Shown piece by piece: positions 25,958-35,567 of a DNA stretch of 64,000 nucleotides (position 1 is the first letter of the stretch; every line of letters begins with the position of its first letter). The notes beneath the pieces were generated by a model that worked only from the letters and a program-made list of their open reading frames with translations, ran no database searches and had not been told where the DNA came from. The DNA is from MPNP01 sp026710155. GTDB taxonomy: Bacteria > Pseudomonadota > Alphaproteobacteria > Rhodobacterales > Rhodobacteraceae. The position numbers and the translations under genes were made by a program. The DNA is taken from NCBI GenBank assembly GCA_965200885.1, contig OZ241737.1, forward strand, positions 2,542,001 through 2,606,000, in the 5' to 3' direction.

Positions 25958-28657
25958 CTATTTGGATGCCAAATCCCTTAGAACATAGTGGAGAACTCCG
26001 CCGTGCCTGAGGTAATCAACTTCCACTTCAGTATCAATTCTGCACTTGACCTTGATGGTTTCCATTCTTCCGTCAGCGAAGGTGATTTCACAATCATTGA
26101 CCATTAACGGTGTAATGCCGCTTTCAAGCCCGGCAATACTGACCTGTTCATTCCCTACTATCCCAAGATTTTTTCGATTGACGCCATCCATGAACTCAAA
26201 TGGTATGACGCCCATTCCAACCAGGTTGGATCGATGAATACGTTCAAAACTTTCGGCGATTACTGCCTTGATTCCTAAAAGGCAAGTCCCCTTAGCAGCC
26301 CAATCGCGAGAGGAACCGGTACCGTATTGCTTGCCGGCAATTACAACCAATGGAATGCCCTGCTCCTGATATTTCATGGCAGCTTCGAATATTGATGTCT
26401 GTTTTCCATTGGGATCAAGTGTATAGCCACCTTCTACATTGTCCAGCATCTCATTCCTGATACGTATATTGGCAAAGGTTCCCCGCATCATGATCTCGTG
26501 GTTTCCACGTCGTGAACCATAGGAATTGAAATTTCTGGGAGGAACCTGCCGGTCAGTCAAATATTTTCCAGCTGGTGTGGTTTCCTTGAACGATCCGGCC
26601 GGTGAGATGTGATCGGTTGTCACGGTGTCTCCCAAAACAGCGATACATCGAGCATCCTTGATATCCTTCACTCCCGGAGGTTCCATGGTGATGCCCTCAA
26701 AGTAGGGTGGATTTTGAACATAAGTTGATGTTTCCGGCCATCCATAAGTCAAACTATCCACAGTCTGTACCGATTGCCATTTCTCGTCTCCACTGAACAC
26801 ATCTGAGTACTTGCTCGTGAATGCTTCCCTGGTGACGGTCTGGCTGACCAGATTGGCAATTTCTTCATTCGATGGCCAAATATCCTTCAGGGTTACTTCC
26901 GATCCATCAAGTGCCATACCAATAGGATCCTCGGCTATATTCACATTCATGTCCCCAACAAGCGAATAGGCAACCACGAGGGGTGGTGAGGCTAGGAAGT
27001 TTGCCCTGACATCGGGACTGATTCTACCCTCAAAATTCCTGTTCCCCGAAAGGACACTGACTGCAACCAAATCTCCCTTGTTGATTGCATTGGATATCTC
27101 AGTTTGTAATGGTCCCGAATTTCCGATGCAGGTAGTGCAACCGTATCCGACCAAGTTAAAACCCATGGCATCCAGATCCTCCTGAAGTCCGGCATTTTCC
27201 AAATATTCGGAAACAACCTTGGAACCGGGGGCCAAAGAGGTTTTGACCCAGGGCTTGGGCTTCAACCCCAACTGTCTAGCCTTGCGTGCCACCAGTCCGG
27301 CGCCGATCATGACATAGGGATTGGAGGTATTCGTACATGAAGTTATGGAAGCTATGACAACGGAACCATCATTCAACTGATAATCCTCACCATCAACCGC
27401 ACTTGACTTGATTTCCGGAGCAGAACCATTTGCACCGCGGTAATTCCCAACAACTCTTGAAAAGGTGTCCGAGGCATTGTTGAGTGGAGTGTGGTCCTGA
27501 GGTCGGCTCGGGCCGGAAATCGCTGGAATGACCTCATTCATATCCAGTTCGAGTGTATCAGTGTAGACCGGATTGTAATTTTCCCCACGCCACAAACCAT
27601 TCTCCTTGGCGTATGATTCGACCAGATTGCAGAGAGGCTTGTCACGGCCAGTTTGATCCAGGTATCTCAGGGTTTCACTGTCAATTGGAAAGTAACCGCA
27701 GGTTGCACCATATTCAGGTGCCATATTGGCTATTGTAGCCCGATCGGCCAAGGGTAAATTGTCAAGCCCCTCACCATAAAATTCAACAAACTTGCCGACA
27801 ACACCCTTTTCACGCAAGAGTTGTACAACCTTCAGGACAAGATCGGTTGCCGTGGTTCCCTCAACCATTTGACCGGTCAATTTGAAACCGACGACTTCAG
27901 GTATCAGGAGTGAAATCGGTTGTCCCAGCATTGCCGCTTCGGCCTCGATGCCTCCCACACCCCATCCAAGCACAGCCAGTCCATTGACCATTGTCGTATG
28001 ACTGTCGGTTCCGACCAGGGTATCAGGATAGGCAATATTCCGTCCTGTTGCGTCTTGTCCGGACCAGATTGTCTTGCTTAAGTATTCGAGATTGACCTGA
28101 TGACATATTCCCGTGCCAGGCGGAACCACCCGGAAATTATCAAAGGCCGTTTGTCCCCACTTGAGGAACTGATATCGTTCCATATTCCTTTGGTATTCTC
28201 TTTCGACATTCAATTGGAAGGCCCTTGGATTACCGAATTCGTCGATCATGACCGAATGGTCAATAACTAAATCAACGGGGGATATGGGATTGATCTTGGT
28301 TGGATCTCCTCCCAGACTCACCAATCCGTCACGCATTGCGGCAAGATCAACGATCGCTGGAACGCCAGTAAAATCCTGCATCAGTACCCGTGCTGGTCGA
28401 AACATGATTTCCTTGGGGTTTTTACCACCAAGATCACACCAGTCACTAAATGCCTTTATATCATCCGTCTTGACAGTGGACTCGTCATAGAATCTCAAGA
28501 GATTCTCCAGAACAACTGCTAATGAGGCAGGTATTTGGGAAAAACTCCCCAATCCTTTTTTTTCTGCTGTGGAAATTGAAAAGTAGTCAACCTCAGTTGA
28601 ACCCGTTTTCAGGGTTTGTCTGGTTGCGTCGGAATGATTACCCAAATTAAGACTCAT
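25958..28657 (-). CDS. acnA: Aconitate hydratase A
   Basis: TCA-cycle enzyme interconverting citrate and isocitrate through a 4Fe-4S cluster. About 900 residues from the ATG of MSLNLGNHSDATRQ, which follows AAGGA; the upstream TTG/ATG codons at 28690 are less likely. The cluster ligands are in SITSCTNTSNP and GCTTCIGNSGP. Substrate-binding segments include DLVIDHSVMIDEFG, GTDSHTTMVNGLAVLGWGVGGIEAEA and, in the swivelling C-terminal domain, YGTGSSRDWAAKG. It is divergent from ccmA, the standard alphaproteobacterial arrangement. The intergenic 28658-28850 should carry both promoters. Confidence 0.97.
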   Translation of the reverse strand: MSLNLGNHSDATRQTLKTGSTEVDYFSISTAEKKGLGSFSQIPASLAVVLENLLRFYDESTVKTDDIKAFSDWCDLGGKNPKEIMFRPARVLMQDFTGVPAIVDLAAMRDGLVSLGGDPTKINPISPVDLVIDHSVMIDEFGNPRAFQLNVEREYQRNMERYQFLKWGQTAFDNFRVVPPGTGICHQVNLEYLSKTIWSGQDATGRNIAYPDTLVGTDSHTTMVNGLAVLGWGVGGIEAEAAMLGQPISLLIPEVVGFKLTGQMVEGTTATDLVLKVVQLLREKGVVGKFVEFYGEGLDNLPLADRATIANMAPEYGATCGYFPIDSETLRYLDQTGRDKPLCNLVESYAKENGLWRGENYNPVYTDTLELDMNEVIPAISGPSRPQDHTPLNNASDTFSRVVGNYRGANGSAPEIKSSAVDGEDYQLNDGSVVIASITSCTNTSNPYVMIGAGLVARKARQLGLKPKPWVKTSLAPGSKVVSEYLENAGLQEDLDAMGFNLVGYGCTTCIGNSGPLQTEISNAINKGDLVAVSVLSGNRNFEGRISPDVRANFLASPPLVVAYSLVGDMNVNIAEDPIGMALDGSEVTLKDIWPSNEEIANLVSQTVTREAFTSKYSDVFSGDEKWQSVQTVDSLTYGWPETSTYVQNPPYFEGITMEPPGVKDIKDARCIAVLGDTVTTDHISPAGSFKETTPAGKYLTDRQVPPRNFNSYGSRRGNHEIMMRGTFANIRIRNEMLDNVEGGYTLDPNGKQTSIFEAAMKYQEQGIPLVVIAGKQYGTGSSRDWAAKGTCLLGIKAVIAESFERIHRSNLVGMGVIPFEFMDGVNRKNLGIVGNEQVSIAGLESGITPLMVNDCEITFADGRMETIKVKCRIDTEVEVDYLRHGGVLHYVLRDLASK

Positions 28658-28850
28658 TTTTTTTCCTTGTAAATCAATCAATATATTCATCAGCCTGAAA
28701 ACTTGGCCTGAAGCACAAATACCTGTTCCCGGACTTCAATATTTATATTCTGCACTAACATTATAATATACCTGAAATATATGGGTATAGGTAATCTTAA
28801 AATAACTACCCATTTTATTCCCTTGAAGGTAGAGGACAGATTTTAGACGA

Positions 28851-29468
28851 ATGGCTAATTTAGACGAGACAAAAACTTCGGAAGTGGAATTGCTCTCCGT
28901 CGGTGTCAAAAACCTTACCTGTTACCGCAACGATGCAACTGTTTTTTCGAATGTATCATTCCAATTGCATCCGGGCGAGCAATTATTCATCATAGGTTCC
29001 AATGGTTCTGGCAAGACGACCTTGTTGAAAACTCTCATGGGGCTATCGAGTAAATTTGAGGGAAACATTCTTGTTCCCCTGCATGAAACTGCCTATCTGG
29101 GCCATCTCAACGGGTTGAAATCAGAATTTACGGTAGGGGACAATCATGAGTTTTGGCTGAAGCTCGAAAATATTCCGGTTTCTCACAGTTTGCTGGAATA
29201 TTTTGAAATCGATGATCTCACCGGAACACCTGTCAGGTTGCTTTCCGAGGGACAGAAGAAAAAGGTTGCCTTGGCAGGTGCATTGGAATCAGGAAAAAGG
29301 ATTTGGATTCTGGATGAACCATTCAATGGTCTTGATCGGAAGGGGCAGGTTTTATTGGCCGAATTAATTCAAGGACACTGTGAAAAAATGGGTATTGTGG
29401 TTGTGACATCACATTTGGAACCGGTATTCAGACCAACCCGGTCCCTTGCACTGGATGAATACCGATAG
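28851..29468 (+). CDS. ccmA: Heme exporter ATP-binding protein CcmA
   Basis: ATPase of the CcmABCD complex that releases holo-CcmE during cytochrome c maturation at the inner membrane. 205 residues: Walker A GSNGSGKTTLL at about residues 49-59, signature region LLSEGQKKKVALAGAL, Walker B IWILDEPFNGLD. It begins at the ATG at 28851 and is the first of five collinear genes ccmA-B-C-D-G. The short length and single ABC domain are typical for CcmA. ccmE, ccmF and ccmH are not in this window and must lie elsewhere, as is usual in this class. Confidence 0.95.
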   Translation: MANLDETKTSEVELLSVGVKNLTCYRNDATVFSNVSFQLHPGEQLFIIGSNGSGKTTLLKTLMGLSSKFEGNILVPLHETAYLGHLNGLKSEFTVGDNHEFWLKLENIPVSHSLLEYFEIDDLTGTPVRLLSEGQKKKVALAGALESGKRIWILDEPFNGLDRKGQVLLAELIQGHCEKMGIVVVTSHLEPVFRPTRSLALDEYR

Positions 29469-29517
29469 TTGAACCTGATGAATTGAAACATGCAATCATT
29501 GAATAATCGGTGATGTC

Positions 29518-30177
29518 TTGCTTACGTTAATTGCACGTGATTTAAGGGCCAATTTCAGGACGGGATCGGGTATATGGCTTCCACTGACCATGTTCCTGAC
29601 CATTGTGGTGCTTATTCCAATCGGGATTGGACCTGACGTTGATCTTCATGCCACAATTGCACCAGCCATCCTGTGGATTGGTGTCGTGTTTTCCGTGTTT
29701 TTATTTCTTGATCGGATATTTAGCCCTGATTTGGAAGATGGTTTCCTCGATCGGATTGCAGCATCCGATCTTCCACTCGAAAAATATGTATGGTGCAAGA
29801 TAATCGTTTTGTGGATAAGTTCCGGATTGTTGCTAACCATCCTGACTCCCTTTCTGGGGCTCTTTCTGAACCTCCCATTGCCGGTTGGCCTCATGTGCTC
29901 AAGTTCAATTCTGGCAGGTTCTCCAGCCCTGGCTGCCATCGGTTGTCTTGGTGGAGGAATCGGTACTTTCAACCGGCATGGCAATTTGCTTCAAACCGTC
30001 ATTGTTCTTCCACTGAGCATACCAATCCTGATATTTGGCACCAAATCCGTGATTGCTTATTCAAATGGAGAGCCTTATCTTACATGGATACTGCAGTTGT
30101 CTGGCATTTCCCTTGCCTCGATAGCCATATTTCCCTTTTTGATATCCTATGCCCTGAAAACGGTACTGGAAGAATGA
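29518..30177 (+). CDS. ccmB: Heme exporter membrane protein CcmB
   Basis: Integral membrane partner of CcmA in cytochrome c biogenesis. 219 residues with six hydrophobic helices (LPLTMFLTIVVLIPIGIG, PAILWIGVVFSVFLFLDRIF, ILWISSGLLLTILTPFLGLFL and others) and the conserved early LIARDLRANFR and DLEDGFLDRIAASDLPLE. The start is TTG at 29518; no in-frame ATG precedes the conserved N-terminus. A 49-nt gap separates it from ccmA, and ccmC follows 27 nt after its stop. Confidence 0.93.
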   Translation: MLTLIARDLRANFRTGSGIWLPLTMFLTIVVLIPIGIGPDVDLHATIAPAILWIGVVFSVFLFLDRIFSPDLEDGFLDRIAASDLPLEKYVWCKIIVLWISSGLLLTILTPFLGLFLNLPLPVGLMCSSSILAGSPALAAIGCLGGGIGTFNRHGNLLQTVIVLPLSIPILIFGTKSVIAYSNGEPYLTWILQLSGISLASIAIFPFLISYALKTVLEE

Positions 30178-30204
30178 TCGCAACAGAATGGACACGTTGA
30201 CCTG

Positions 30205-30945
30205 ATGACCACCAGATTTTGGAAATTTGCAAACCCACACCATTTTGGAAAATTGGTGGTGGCTTCCACTCCTTTCCTGTGGTCATTCAGTTTTCTATTT
30301 GTGGCAACAGGATTGCTGTGGGGCTTCTTGTTTACACCGGACGACTTTCGTCAGGGAAGTACGGTAAAGATCATTTTCGTTCATGTCCCCAGCACCCTGA
30401 TGGCCATCAATTGTTGGTTGATGATGTTGTTGTCTTCAATCATCTGGATGGTTAGAAGACATCGAATCTCCATTTTGGCTGCCAAGGCCGCTGCTCCGGT
30501 GGGATTATCCTTTACCCTTGTGGCCTTGATCTCCGGTGGACTTTGGGGCCAACCCATGTGGGGTACGTTCTGGGCCTGGGATCCAAGATTGACCTCCTTT
30601 TTGATTCTGTTTCTTCATTACATCACCTACCAATTGATCTGGATATATATCGCCGATAGGGAATCTGCCGCAAACATATCCTCCCTCGTCTGTCTGGTCG
30701 GTTCCGTATTTGCCTTGTTGTCACGCTACGCTGTCAACTTATGGAGCCAGGGCCTGCATCAGGGTGCCACTTTATCACTTGATCAGGAAACCAACATACA
30801 TAATGCCTATTACCTGCCCCTGATCATTTGCATTGTGGGATTTGTTTTATTGTTCATAACGCTGGTACTGGTACGTACTAGAACCGAAATCATCCGCAAT
30901 CAAATCGAATTGATGGAAAAGTCGAGGAGGAAGCACAATGCCTGA
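30205..30945 (+). CDS. ccmC: Heme transporter CcmC
   Basis: Membrane protein that presents heme to CcmE. The 246-residue protein has six predicted helices and the WWD-family heme-handling motif WGTFWAWDPRLTSFL with flanking histidines (HVPSTLMAIN and LHYITYQ). The start ATG is at 30205. Its last 8 nt overlap the start of ccmD, indicating coupled translation. Position and motif make the call secure. Confidence 0.95.
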   Translation: MTTRFWKFANPHHFGKLVVASTPFLWSFSFLFVATGLLWGFLFTPDDFRQGSTVKIIFVHVPSTLMAINCWLMMLLSSIIWMVRRHRISILAAKAAAPVGLSFTLVALISGGLWGQPMWGTFWAWDPRLTSFLILFLHYITYQLIWIYIADRESAANISSLVCLVGSVFALLSRYAVNLWSQGLHQGATLSLDQETNIHNAYYLPLIICIVGFVLLFITLVLVRTRTEIIRNQIELMEKSRRKHNA

Positions 30946-31078
30946 CCTGGGTGCATATTCATTCTTTGTTCTGTCGTCCTATGGCATGGCAATATTGGTT
31001 TTGCTGGGACTATGCATCCTGACTGTAAGCCAGTATCGATCAGCCAAACGCAAACTTGCCAAGTTGAATGAGAATTAG
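30938..31078 (+). CDS. ccmD: Heme exporter protein CcmD
   Basis: A 46-residue single-helix membrane protein: MPDLGAYSFFVLSSYGMA, then a hydrophobic stretch ILVLLGLCILTV and a basic tail QYRSAKRKLAKL. This is the CcmD plan (short periplasmic N-terminus, one helix, cytoplasmic Lys/Arg tail). It helps CcmABC release holo-CcmE. AGGAGGAAG lies just before its ATG, inside the end of ccmC. ccmG starts three bases after its stop. Confidence 0.93.
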   Translation: MPDLGAYSFFVLSSYGMAILVLLGLCILTVSQYRSAKRKLAKLNEN

Positions 31079-31081
31079 TTC

Positions 31082-31621
31082 ATGCTTGGCAACCGGTTGA
31101 TCCTTGCACTTCCACTATTGGTGTTTCTGGGATTTGGTTTTTTTTTCATTTCAGGCATTTTCAATTCCAACAATGATGAATTGCCATCGCAATTCATTGG
31201 AAAAGATGCTCCTGAACTAAACCCCACCTCCTTTTCAGATAGCCCCATTCCAACCACCATGGATCTATCCAGAGGTGGTGTGACACTGGTCAACTATTGG
31301 GCAAGCTGGTGTATTCCCTGCAGAGCAGAACATCCCAACCTGAAGTTTCTGGCTGACATGGGAATTCCCATCATAGGGATAAATTACAAGGATGATGAAG
31401 AAAATGCCCTGGCCTTCCTGAACGAGTTGGGGGACCCTTTCACCAAGATGGGTACGGATAAAGATGGCCGGGTAGCCTTGGAATGGGGCGTTTACGGGAT
31501 ACCGGAAACATTCATTGTCAACGGTCGGGGAAAGGTGACACTGCGTTTCCCCGGTCCTATTACGCAAAGGGTTCTGAATGATTCAATCTTGCCCGAAATC
31601 GAAAAGGCCAAACTGCAATGA
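31082..31621 (+). CDS. ccmG: Thiol:disulfide interchange protein CcmG/DsbE
   Basis: Membrane-anchored periplasmic thioredoxin that keeps apocytochrome c cysteines reduced. 179 residues: N-terminal anchor LILALPLLVFLGFGFFFISGIF, then the thioredoxin core with VNYWASWCIPCRAEHPNL (active site WCIPC near residues 76-80), GINYKDDEENAL and the cis-Pro region GVYGIPETFIV. The start is the ATG at 31082, immediately after ccmD. It ends the ccm operon. Confidence 0.95.
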   Translation: MLGNRLILALPLLVFLGFGFFFISGIFNSNNDELPSQFIGKDAPELNPTSFSDSPIPTTMDLSRGGVTLVNYWASWCIPCRAEHPNLKFLADMGIPIIGINYKDDEENALAFLNELGDPFTKMGTDKDGRVALEWGVYGIPETFIVNGRGKVTLRFPGPITQRVLNDSILPEIEKAKLQ

Positions 31622-31684
31622 AATGCTTTTACATTTTCAATTTGCCCATTAATCAAATTCACATCATAAATTTATCTGTTTGAC

Positions 31685-32725
31685 ATGAAAAAAATAACAA
31701 TACACAAACCGGATGACTGGCACCTGCATTTGAGGGATGGGGATTTGTTGAAACTTGTTCTCCCTCATACGGCCAAGGATTTTGGCAGGGCCCTGATCAT
31801 GCCCAACCTGACACCACCAGTCATTACCACCTCAGATGCGGAATCCTATCATCGTGAAATCATGGATGCAGTGGACAGGGATATGGATTTTCAACCCTTC
31901 ATGACCCTCTACCTGACTGAGGATACAGACCCAGGGGATGTTGAGGATGGAATAGCAAAAGGTATCGTCAAGGCTGTCAAACTCTACCCTGCGGGTGCTA
32001 CTACCAATTCATCAAGCGGAGTGAGGGATTTCTCGAAAATCAACGAAACCCTTGCAGTCCTGTCTTCCAGTAGTGTCCCCCTCTGTGTTCATGGTGAGGT
32101 TGTTGACGGCCATGTTGATATATATGACCGGGAAACGGAATTCATCGAAAGGGTCCTGGCCCCAATGCACAAGGATTTTCCGGAATTGAAGATTGTCCTC
32201 GAACACATCACAACGCAAGATGCCATTGATTTTGTCCTGAATACACCTGACAACATCGCTGCCACGATAACGGTACATCATCTCGTCATCAACAGAAACC
32301 ACATGTTCAAGGGTGGCATAAGACCCCATTACTATTGTCTTCCCATTGCCAAGAGGGAAACTCATCGCCAACATCTGGTAAAGGTTGCCACCAGTGGCAA
32401 TGCCAATTTTTTTCTCGGGACAGACAGCGCCCCCCATGCCATTGCCGCCAAGGAATCTGCATGTGGTTGTGCGGGAATATTTACCGCACCTGTTGCAATG
32501 GCCATTTTGGCTCAGGTTTTTGAAAACGAGGATGCCCTGGACAAGCTGGAGGTGTTCACGTCCCTGTCTGGTGCAAAATTTTATGGCGTGACTCCAAATC
32601 CATCATTTCTGACTCTCGGGAAGGAAAGCACACCCGTTGAATTTCCGGCATCAATTGCAAGGAATGAATTGGAGGTATCAATCTTTGACCCCGAATTTGA
32701 CCTTAACTGGAAAGTAATTGATTAG
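31685..32725 (+). CDS. pyrC: Dihydroorotase, class II
   Basis: Third step of pyrimidine synthesis: cyclises carbamoyl-aspartate to dihydroorotate. 346 residues as in enterobacterial PyrC. The metal-binding HxH is at residues 13 and 15 (DDWHLHLRDGD). The carbamylated Lys is near residue 99 (VKLYPAGATTN), metal-binding His residues are in CVHGEV and LEHITT, and the catalytic Asp is in LGTDSAPH. The start is the ATG at 31685, 63 nt after ccmG. pyrE follows after 9 nt, so the two form a pyrimidine operon. Confidence 0.96.
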   Translation: MKKITIHKPDDWHLHLRDGDLLKLVLPHTAKDFGRALIMPNLTPPVITTSDAESYHREIMDAVDRDMDFQPFMTLYLTEDTDPGDVEDGIAKGIVKAVKLYPAGATTNSSSGVRDFSKINETLAVLSSSSVPLCVHGEVVDGHVDIYDRETEFIERVLAPMHKDFPELKIVLEHITTQDAIDFVLNTPDNIAATITVHHLVINRNHMFKGGIRPHYYCLPIAKRETHRQHLVKVATSGNANFFLGTDSAPHAIAAKESACGCAGIFTAPVAMAILAQVFENEDALDKLEVFTSLSGAKFYGVTPNPSFLTLGKESTPVEFPASIARNELEVSIFDPEFDLNWKVID

Positions 32726-32734
32726 GGTTGAGCC

Positions 32735-33397
32735 ATGGGTATGAATCAATTACATGCAGCAAGAACGGCTGAAATTCTTCTTGATATAAAAGCCATCAGT
32801 TTCAATACGAAAGATTACTTTCGATTGGCATCAGGCAAATGTTCACCGGTCTATGTCGATTGCCGTCGCATCATTTCTTTTCCAAAGGCCCGTACCGAAA
32901 TTATCGCGATGATGGTGAACCTTGTCAGAGAACGGGTAGGTACGGATTATTTCCAAAATATTGCCGGCGGTGAGACTGCCGGCATTCCCTTTTCCGCCCT
33001 TGTTGCCAACAAGATGAACTTGCCCATGACCTACATAAGAAAAAAACCCAAGGGTTACGGCAAAAACGCACGTATCGAAGGGTTGTTGGGATCAGGTGAA
33101 AACACCCTTCTGGTTGAGGATCTGGCGACGGATGGGGGATCAAAGTTCAGCTTTGTGGATGCCATTCGACAAGCTGGCGGGATTTGCCATTACAGTGCGG
33201 TTGTATTTTATTACGATATATTCCCTGAGGCTACCCAGAAATTACAGGACCACGGTATAGAGCTGCTGTTTCTCACCAATTGGAAAGCCATACTCAGCTC
33301 CAGGAATATCAAATCCCTGCTGTCTTCGGGCGAAATCAACATTGTATCAACTTTTTTGGAAAACCCTGCGGATTGGCAAAAAAACAATTGTGGGTAA
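32735..33397 (+). CDS. pyrE: Orotate phosphoribosyltransferase
   Basis: Converts orotate and PRPP to orotidine 5'-phosphate. 220 residues. The catalytic loop Lys residues are in RKKPKGYGKNARIEG, and the PRPP-binding motif is TLLVEDLATDGGSK. The N-terminal LASGKCSPVYVDCRRIISFP matches the class common in alphaproteobacteria. The ATG at 32735 is nine bases after pyrC. The products act in consecutive parts of the same pathway; pyrD and pyrF are not nearby. Confidence 0.95.
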   Translation: MGMNQLHAARTAEILLDIKAISFNTKDYFRLASGKCSPVYVDCRRIISFPKARTEIIAMMVNLVRERVGTDYFQNIAGGETAGIPFSALVANKMNLPMTYIRKKPKGYGKNARIEGLLGSGENTLLVEDLATDGGSKFSFVDAIRQAGGICHYSAVVFYYDIFPEATQKLQDHGIELLFLTNWKAILSSRNIKSLLSSGEINIVSTFLENPADWQKNNCG

Positions 33398-33919
33398 AAT
33401 GCAAACATCAGGTTTTCGAATCATTTTTTGATGCTTTGGCAAATTCAAAACTTCTGGCAACTCTTTTTGAAGGGCAAACTGAATTTGCCATCCCATATCA
33501 AAGCCCCTTTGAAAATCAATCTTTGATTCTTTTCAAGAATGGTGATTCGAATTGATCTGAATTCCACCTTCGATTCCATCATCCAAGGAGCAATCAAATA
33601 TGTCAAAATTAGTACATTCCTGGTCATGGTTTTGCTACAAAACAAAGGGAAGTTCAAACCGATTTGGATCAGAAAAAACCGAACATTGAATCAGGAGCCG
33701 AACCTAGACTGACTTTCCGAAACAAATTCAACTGTTTGGAAAGAAAAATTAATGTTTTTCAATATTTAGGGGTTTTTAGGTCATACACATCGAGATATTG
33801 ATGTATTTATCCCCAAGTTTTCCTAGAATAATTATACTTGTCATGGTTTTCGAATTCCATTTAAGGTGGTTTGATCCTCAAAAACAATTTTGCAATCCTC
33901 ATTTGTTTAAAGACGAATT
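33398..33919. other. Intergenic region upstream of dnaB
   Basis: About 520 nt, AT-rich, with only short unsupported frames. It should contain the dnaB promoter. rpsF, rpsR and rplI, often upstream of dnaB, are not here. Confidence 0.55.
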
Positions 33920-35461
33920 ATGAATACCTCTGCCTTATTTGACATTCCACAGCAGGAAGCTGCCAATCCCCTTTCGGACGATACCATTCCCCAAAGCCTG
34001 GTTCATGAGAAAGCCCTGATTTCAGCCCTGTTGTTCAACAACGAAATCTACACGGAGATTTCCAAGGTCATCCGGCCCGAGCATTTTTACTATCCGGTCC
34101 ACCGAATCATTTTTGAAAAGATCGTCCAGTTGATCCAGCAGTACAGGCTGGCCTCCCCCACCACCCTCTGGCCTTATGTCCAGAACGACATTGAAGTGGC
34201 CGAATCTGGCGGCCGGGAATATTTCAAGGAATTGATCGCCGTCAACATCGCTCCGTCGAAGGCCCAGGCCTATGCCGGGGAAATTCGCGAACTTGCCGTG
34301 CGGAGGGGCATCATCAACGTTGGCAATGACCTGACGGCCCAGGCCATTGACCAGCAGGTGGACAATCCGACCACGGACATCATCAATGATGCCGAGGGCA
34401 AATTGTACCAGTTGAGGAATTTCGGACGGGAGGAATCCGATTTCCAGGATTTTTCGAAACATCTGATTGCAACGATCGAGCGGGCCAAGATTGCGACCGA
34501 GAACGAGGACGAGATCTCGGGCCTTTCGACCGGATTGACTGACCTGGACCGCCATCTGGGTGGCTTGCAGCCTTCCGACTTGATCATCATTGCCGGCCGT
34601 CCGGGCATGGGCAAGACAGCCCTGGCCACCAACATGGCCTATTCGGTCGCCAGGAATTTCAGGGATCCGTCTCAGGCAGGGAAATCCGCCCCCCTGGGAG
34701 GAAGGGTGGCAATATTCTCCCTCGAGATGTCCGGTGAACAGTTGGCCTCCAGAATCCTGGCCGAGGTTTCGGAAGTGCCGGCAACGAGGATCCGGAAAAA
34801 CCAGATTGGCAGGGAAGAGTTTGAAAAATATGCCGCGGCCTCGATGAAACTGGTCAAGCTGCCCCTGTACATAGATGACACGGCCGGCCTGACCATCGCC
34901 GACATATCCCTCAGGTGCCACAGGCTCCATCGCAAGGTCGGCGGCCTGGGCCTGCTGGTCGTTGATTACATCCAGCTCATTCAGGGGCTGAACAGAAAGG
35001 AAAACAGGACCCTGGAAATTGCCGAAATCACCAGGGGCCTCAAGAAAATCGCCAAGGACCTGAACATTCCGGTCATTGGTGTTTCCCAGCTTTCAAGGTC
35101 AATTGAGTCGAGAGATGACAAGCGGCCCCAGATGAGTGATCTCAGGGATTCCGGTTCCATTGAGCAGGATGCCGATCTGGTCATGTTTGTGTACCGTGAG
35201 GAGTATTACCTCAAGCGGAAGGAACCGCCCCAGGAAGAGGAAAAGGAATATGCAACCTGGCAGGCAAGAATGAACAGGCACAGCAACAGGGCCGATATCA
35301 TCATCGACAAAAACCGTCATGGACCGGTCGGAACGATCAAGACCACATTCAACGGCAGATTGACCAAATTCGGAAATCTGGCTGAATCTTCACATCTTGC
35401 AGGTGAACACGAAATATCCACTGGAGACCCCTATTTTCCTTCATCTTCACCAATGATGTGA
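33920..35461 (+). CDS. dnaB: Replicative DNA helicase DnaB
   Basis: Hexameric helicase that unwinds DNA at the replication fork and recruits primase. 513 residues without an intein. The N-terminal domain (NPLSDDTIPQSLVHEKALISALL) is followed by a RecA-like motor with Walker A GRPGMGKTA near residue 228, Walker B in GLLVVDYIQLI, the arginine-rich VSQLSRSIESRDDKRPQMSDLRDSG and the C-terminal HRNRADIIIDKNRHGP-type segment (here NRADIIIDKNRHGPVG). The gene is visibly richer in G and C, notably at third codon positions, than pyrE before it and alr after it. This may reflect import from a relative. Confidence 0.96.
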   Translation: MNTSALFDIPQQEAANPLSDDTIPQSLVHEKALISALLFNNEIYTEISKVIRPEHFYYPVHRIIFEKIVQLIQQYRLASPTTLWPYVQNDIEVAESGGREYFKELIAVNIAPSKAQAYAGEIRELAVRRGIINVGNDLTAQAIDQQVDNPTTDIINDAEGKLYQLRNFGREESDFQDFSKHLIATIERAKIATENEDEISGLSTGLTDLDRHLGGLQPSDLIIIAGRPGMGKTALATNMAYSVARNFRDPSQAGKSAPLGGRVAIFSLEMSGEQLASRILAEVSEVPATRIRKNQIGREEFEKYAAASMKLVKLPLYIDDTAGLTIADISLRCHRLHRKVGGLGLLVVDYIQLIQGLNRKENRTLEIAEITRGLKKIAKDLNIPVIGVSQLSRSIESRDDKRPQMSDLRDSGSIEQDADLVMFVYREEYYLKRKEPPQEEEKEYATWQARMNRHSNRADIIIDKNRHGPVGTIKTTFNGRLTKFGNLAESSHLAGEHEISTGDPYFPSSSPMM

Positions 35462-35567
35462 TACCGAGACAATAATCAAATCTTGACTTGATGGCTTGGA
35501 TTTGGGGTATAAGCGTCATTAATATGCCTAAAATAACTTTGGTGAAATTTAAATAGTTGATAAGTCC

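Noticed and set aside
28740..28790. TATAAT-like boxes between acnA and ccmA as assigned promoters
   Set aside because: The stretch is AT-rich and self-complementary, TATAAT-like sequences occur on both strands, and no clear -35 element is at the right distance.
34022..34930. A 302-codon minus-strand frame inside dnaB
   Set aside because: It is an antisense shadow of the GC-rich dnaB gene, with no family resemblance and no ribosome-binding site.
33920..35461. Intein in dnaB
   Set aside because: The protein is 513 residues with continuous helicase motifs; there is no room for an intein.
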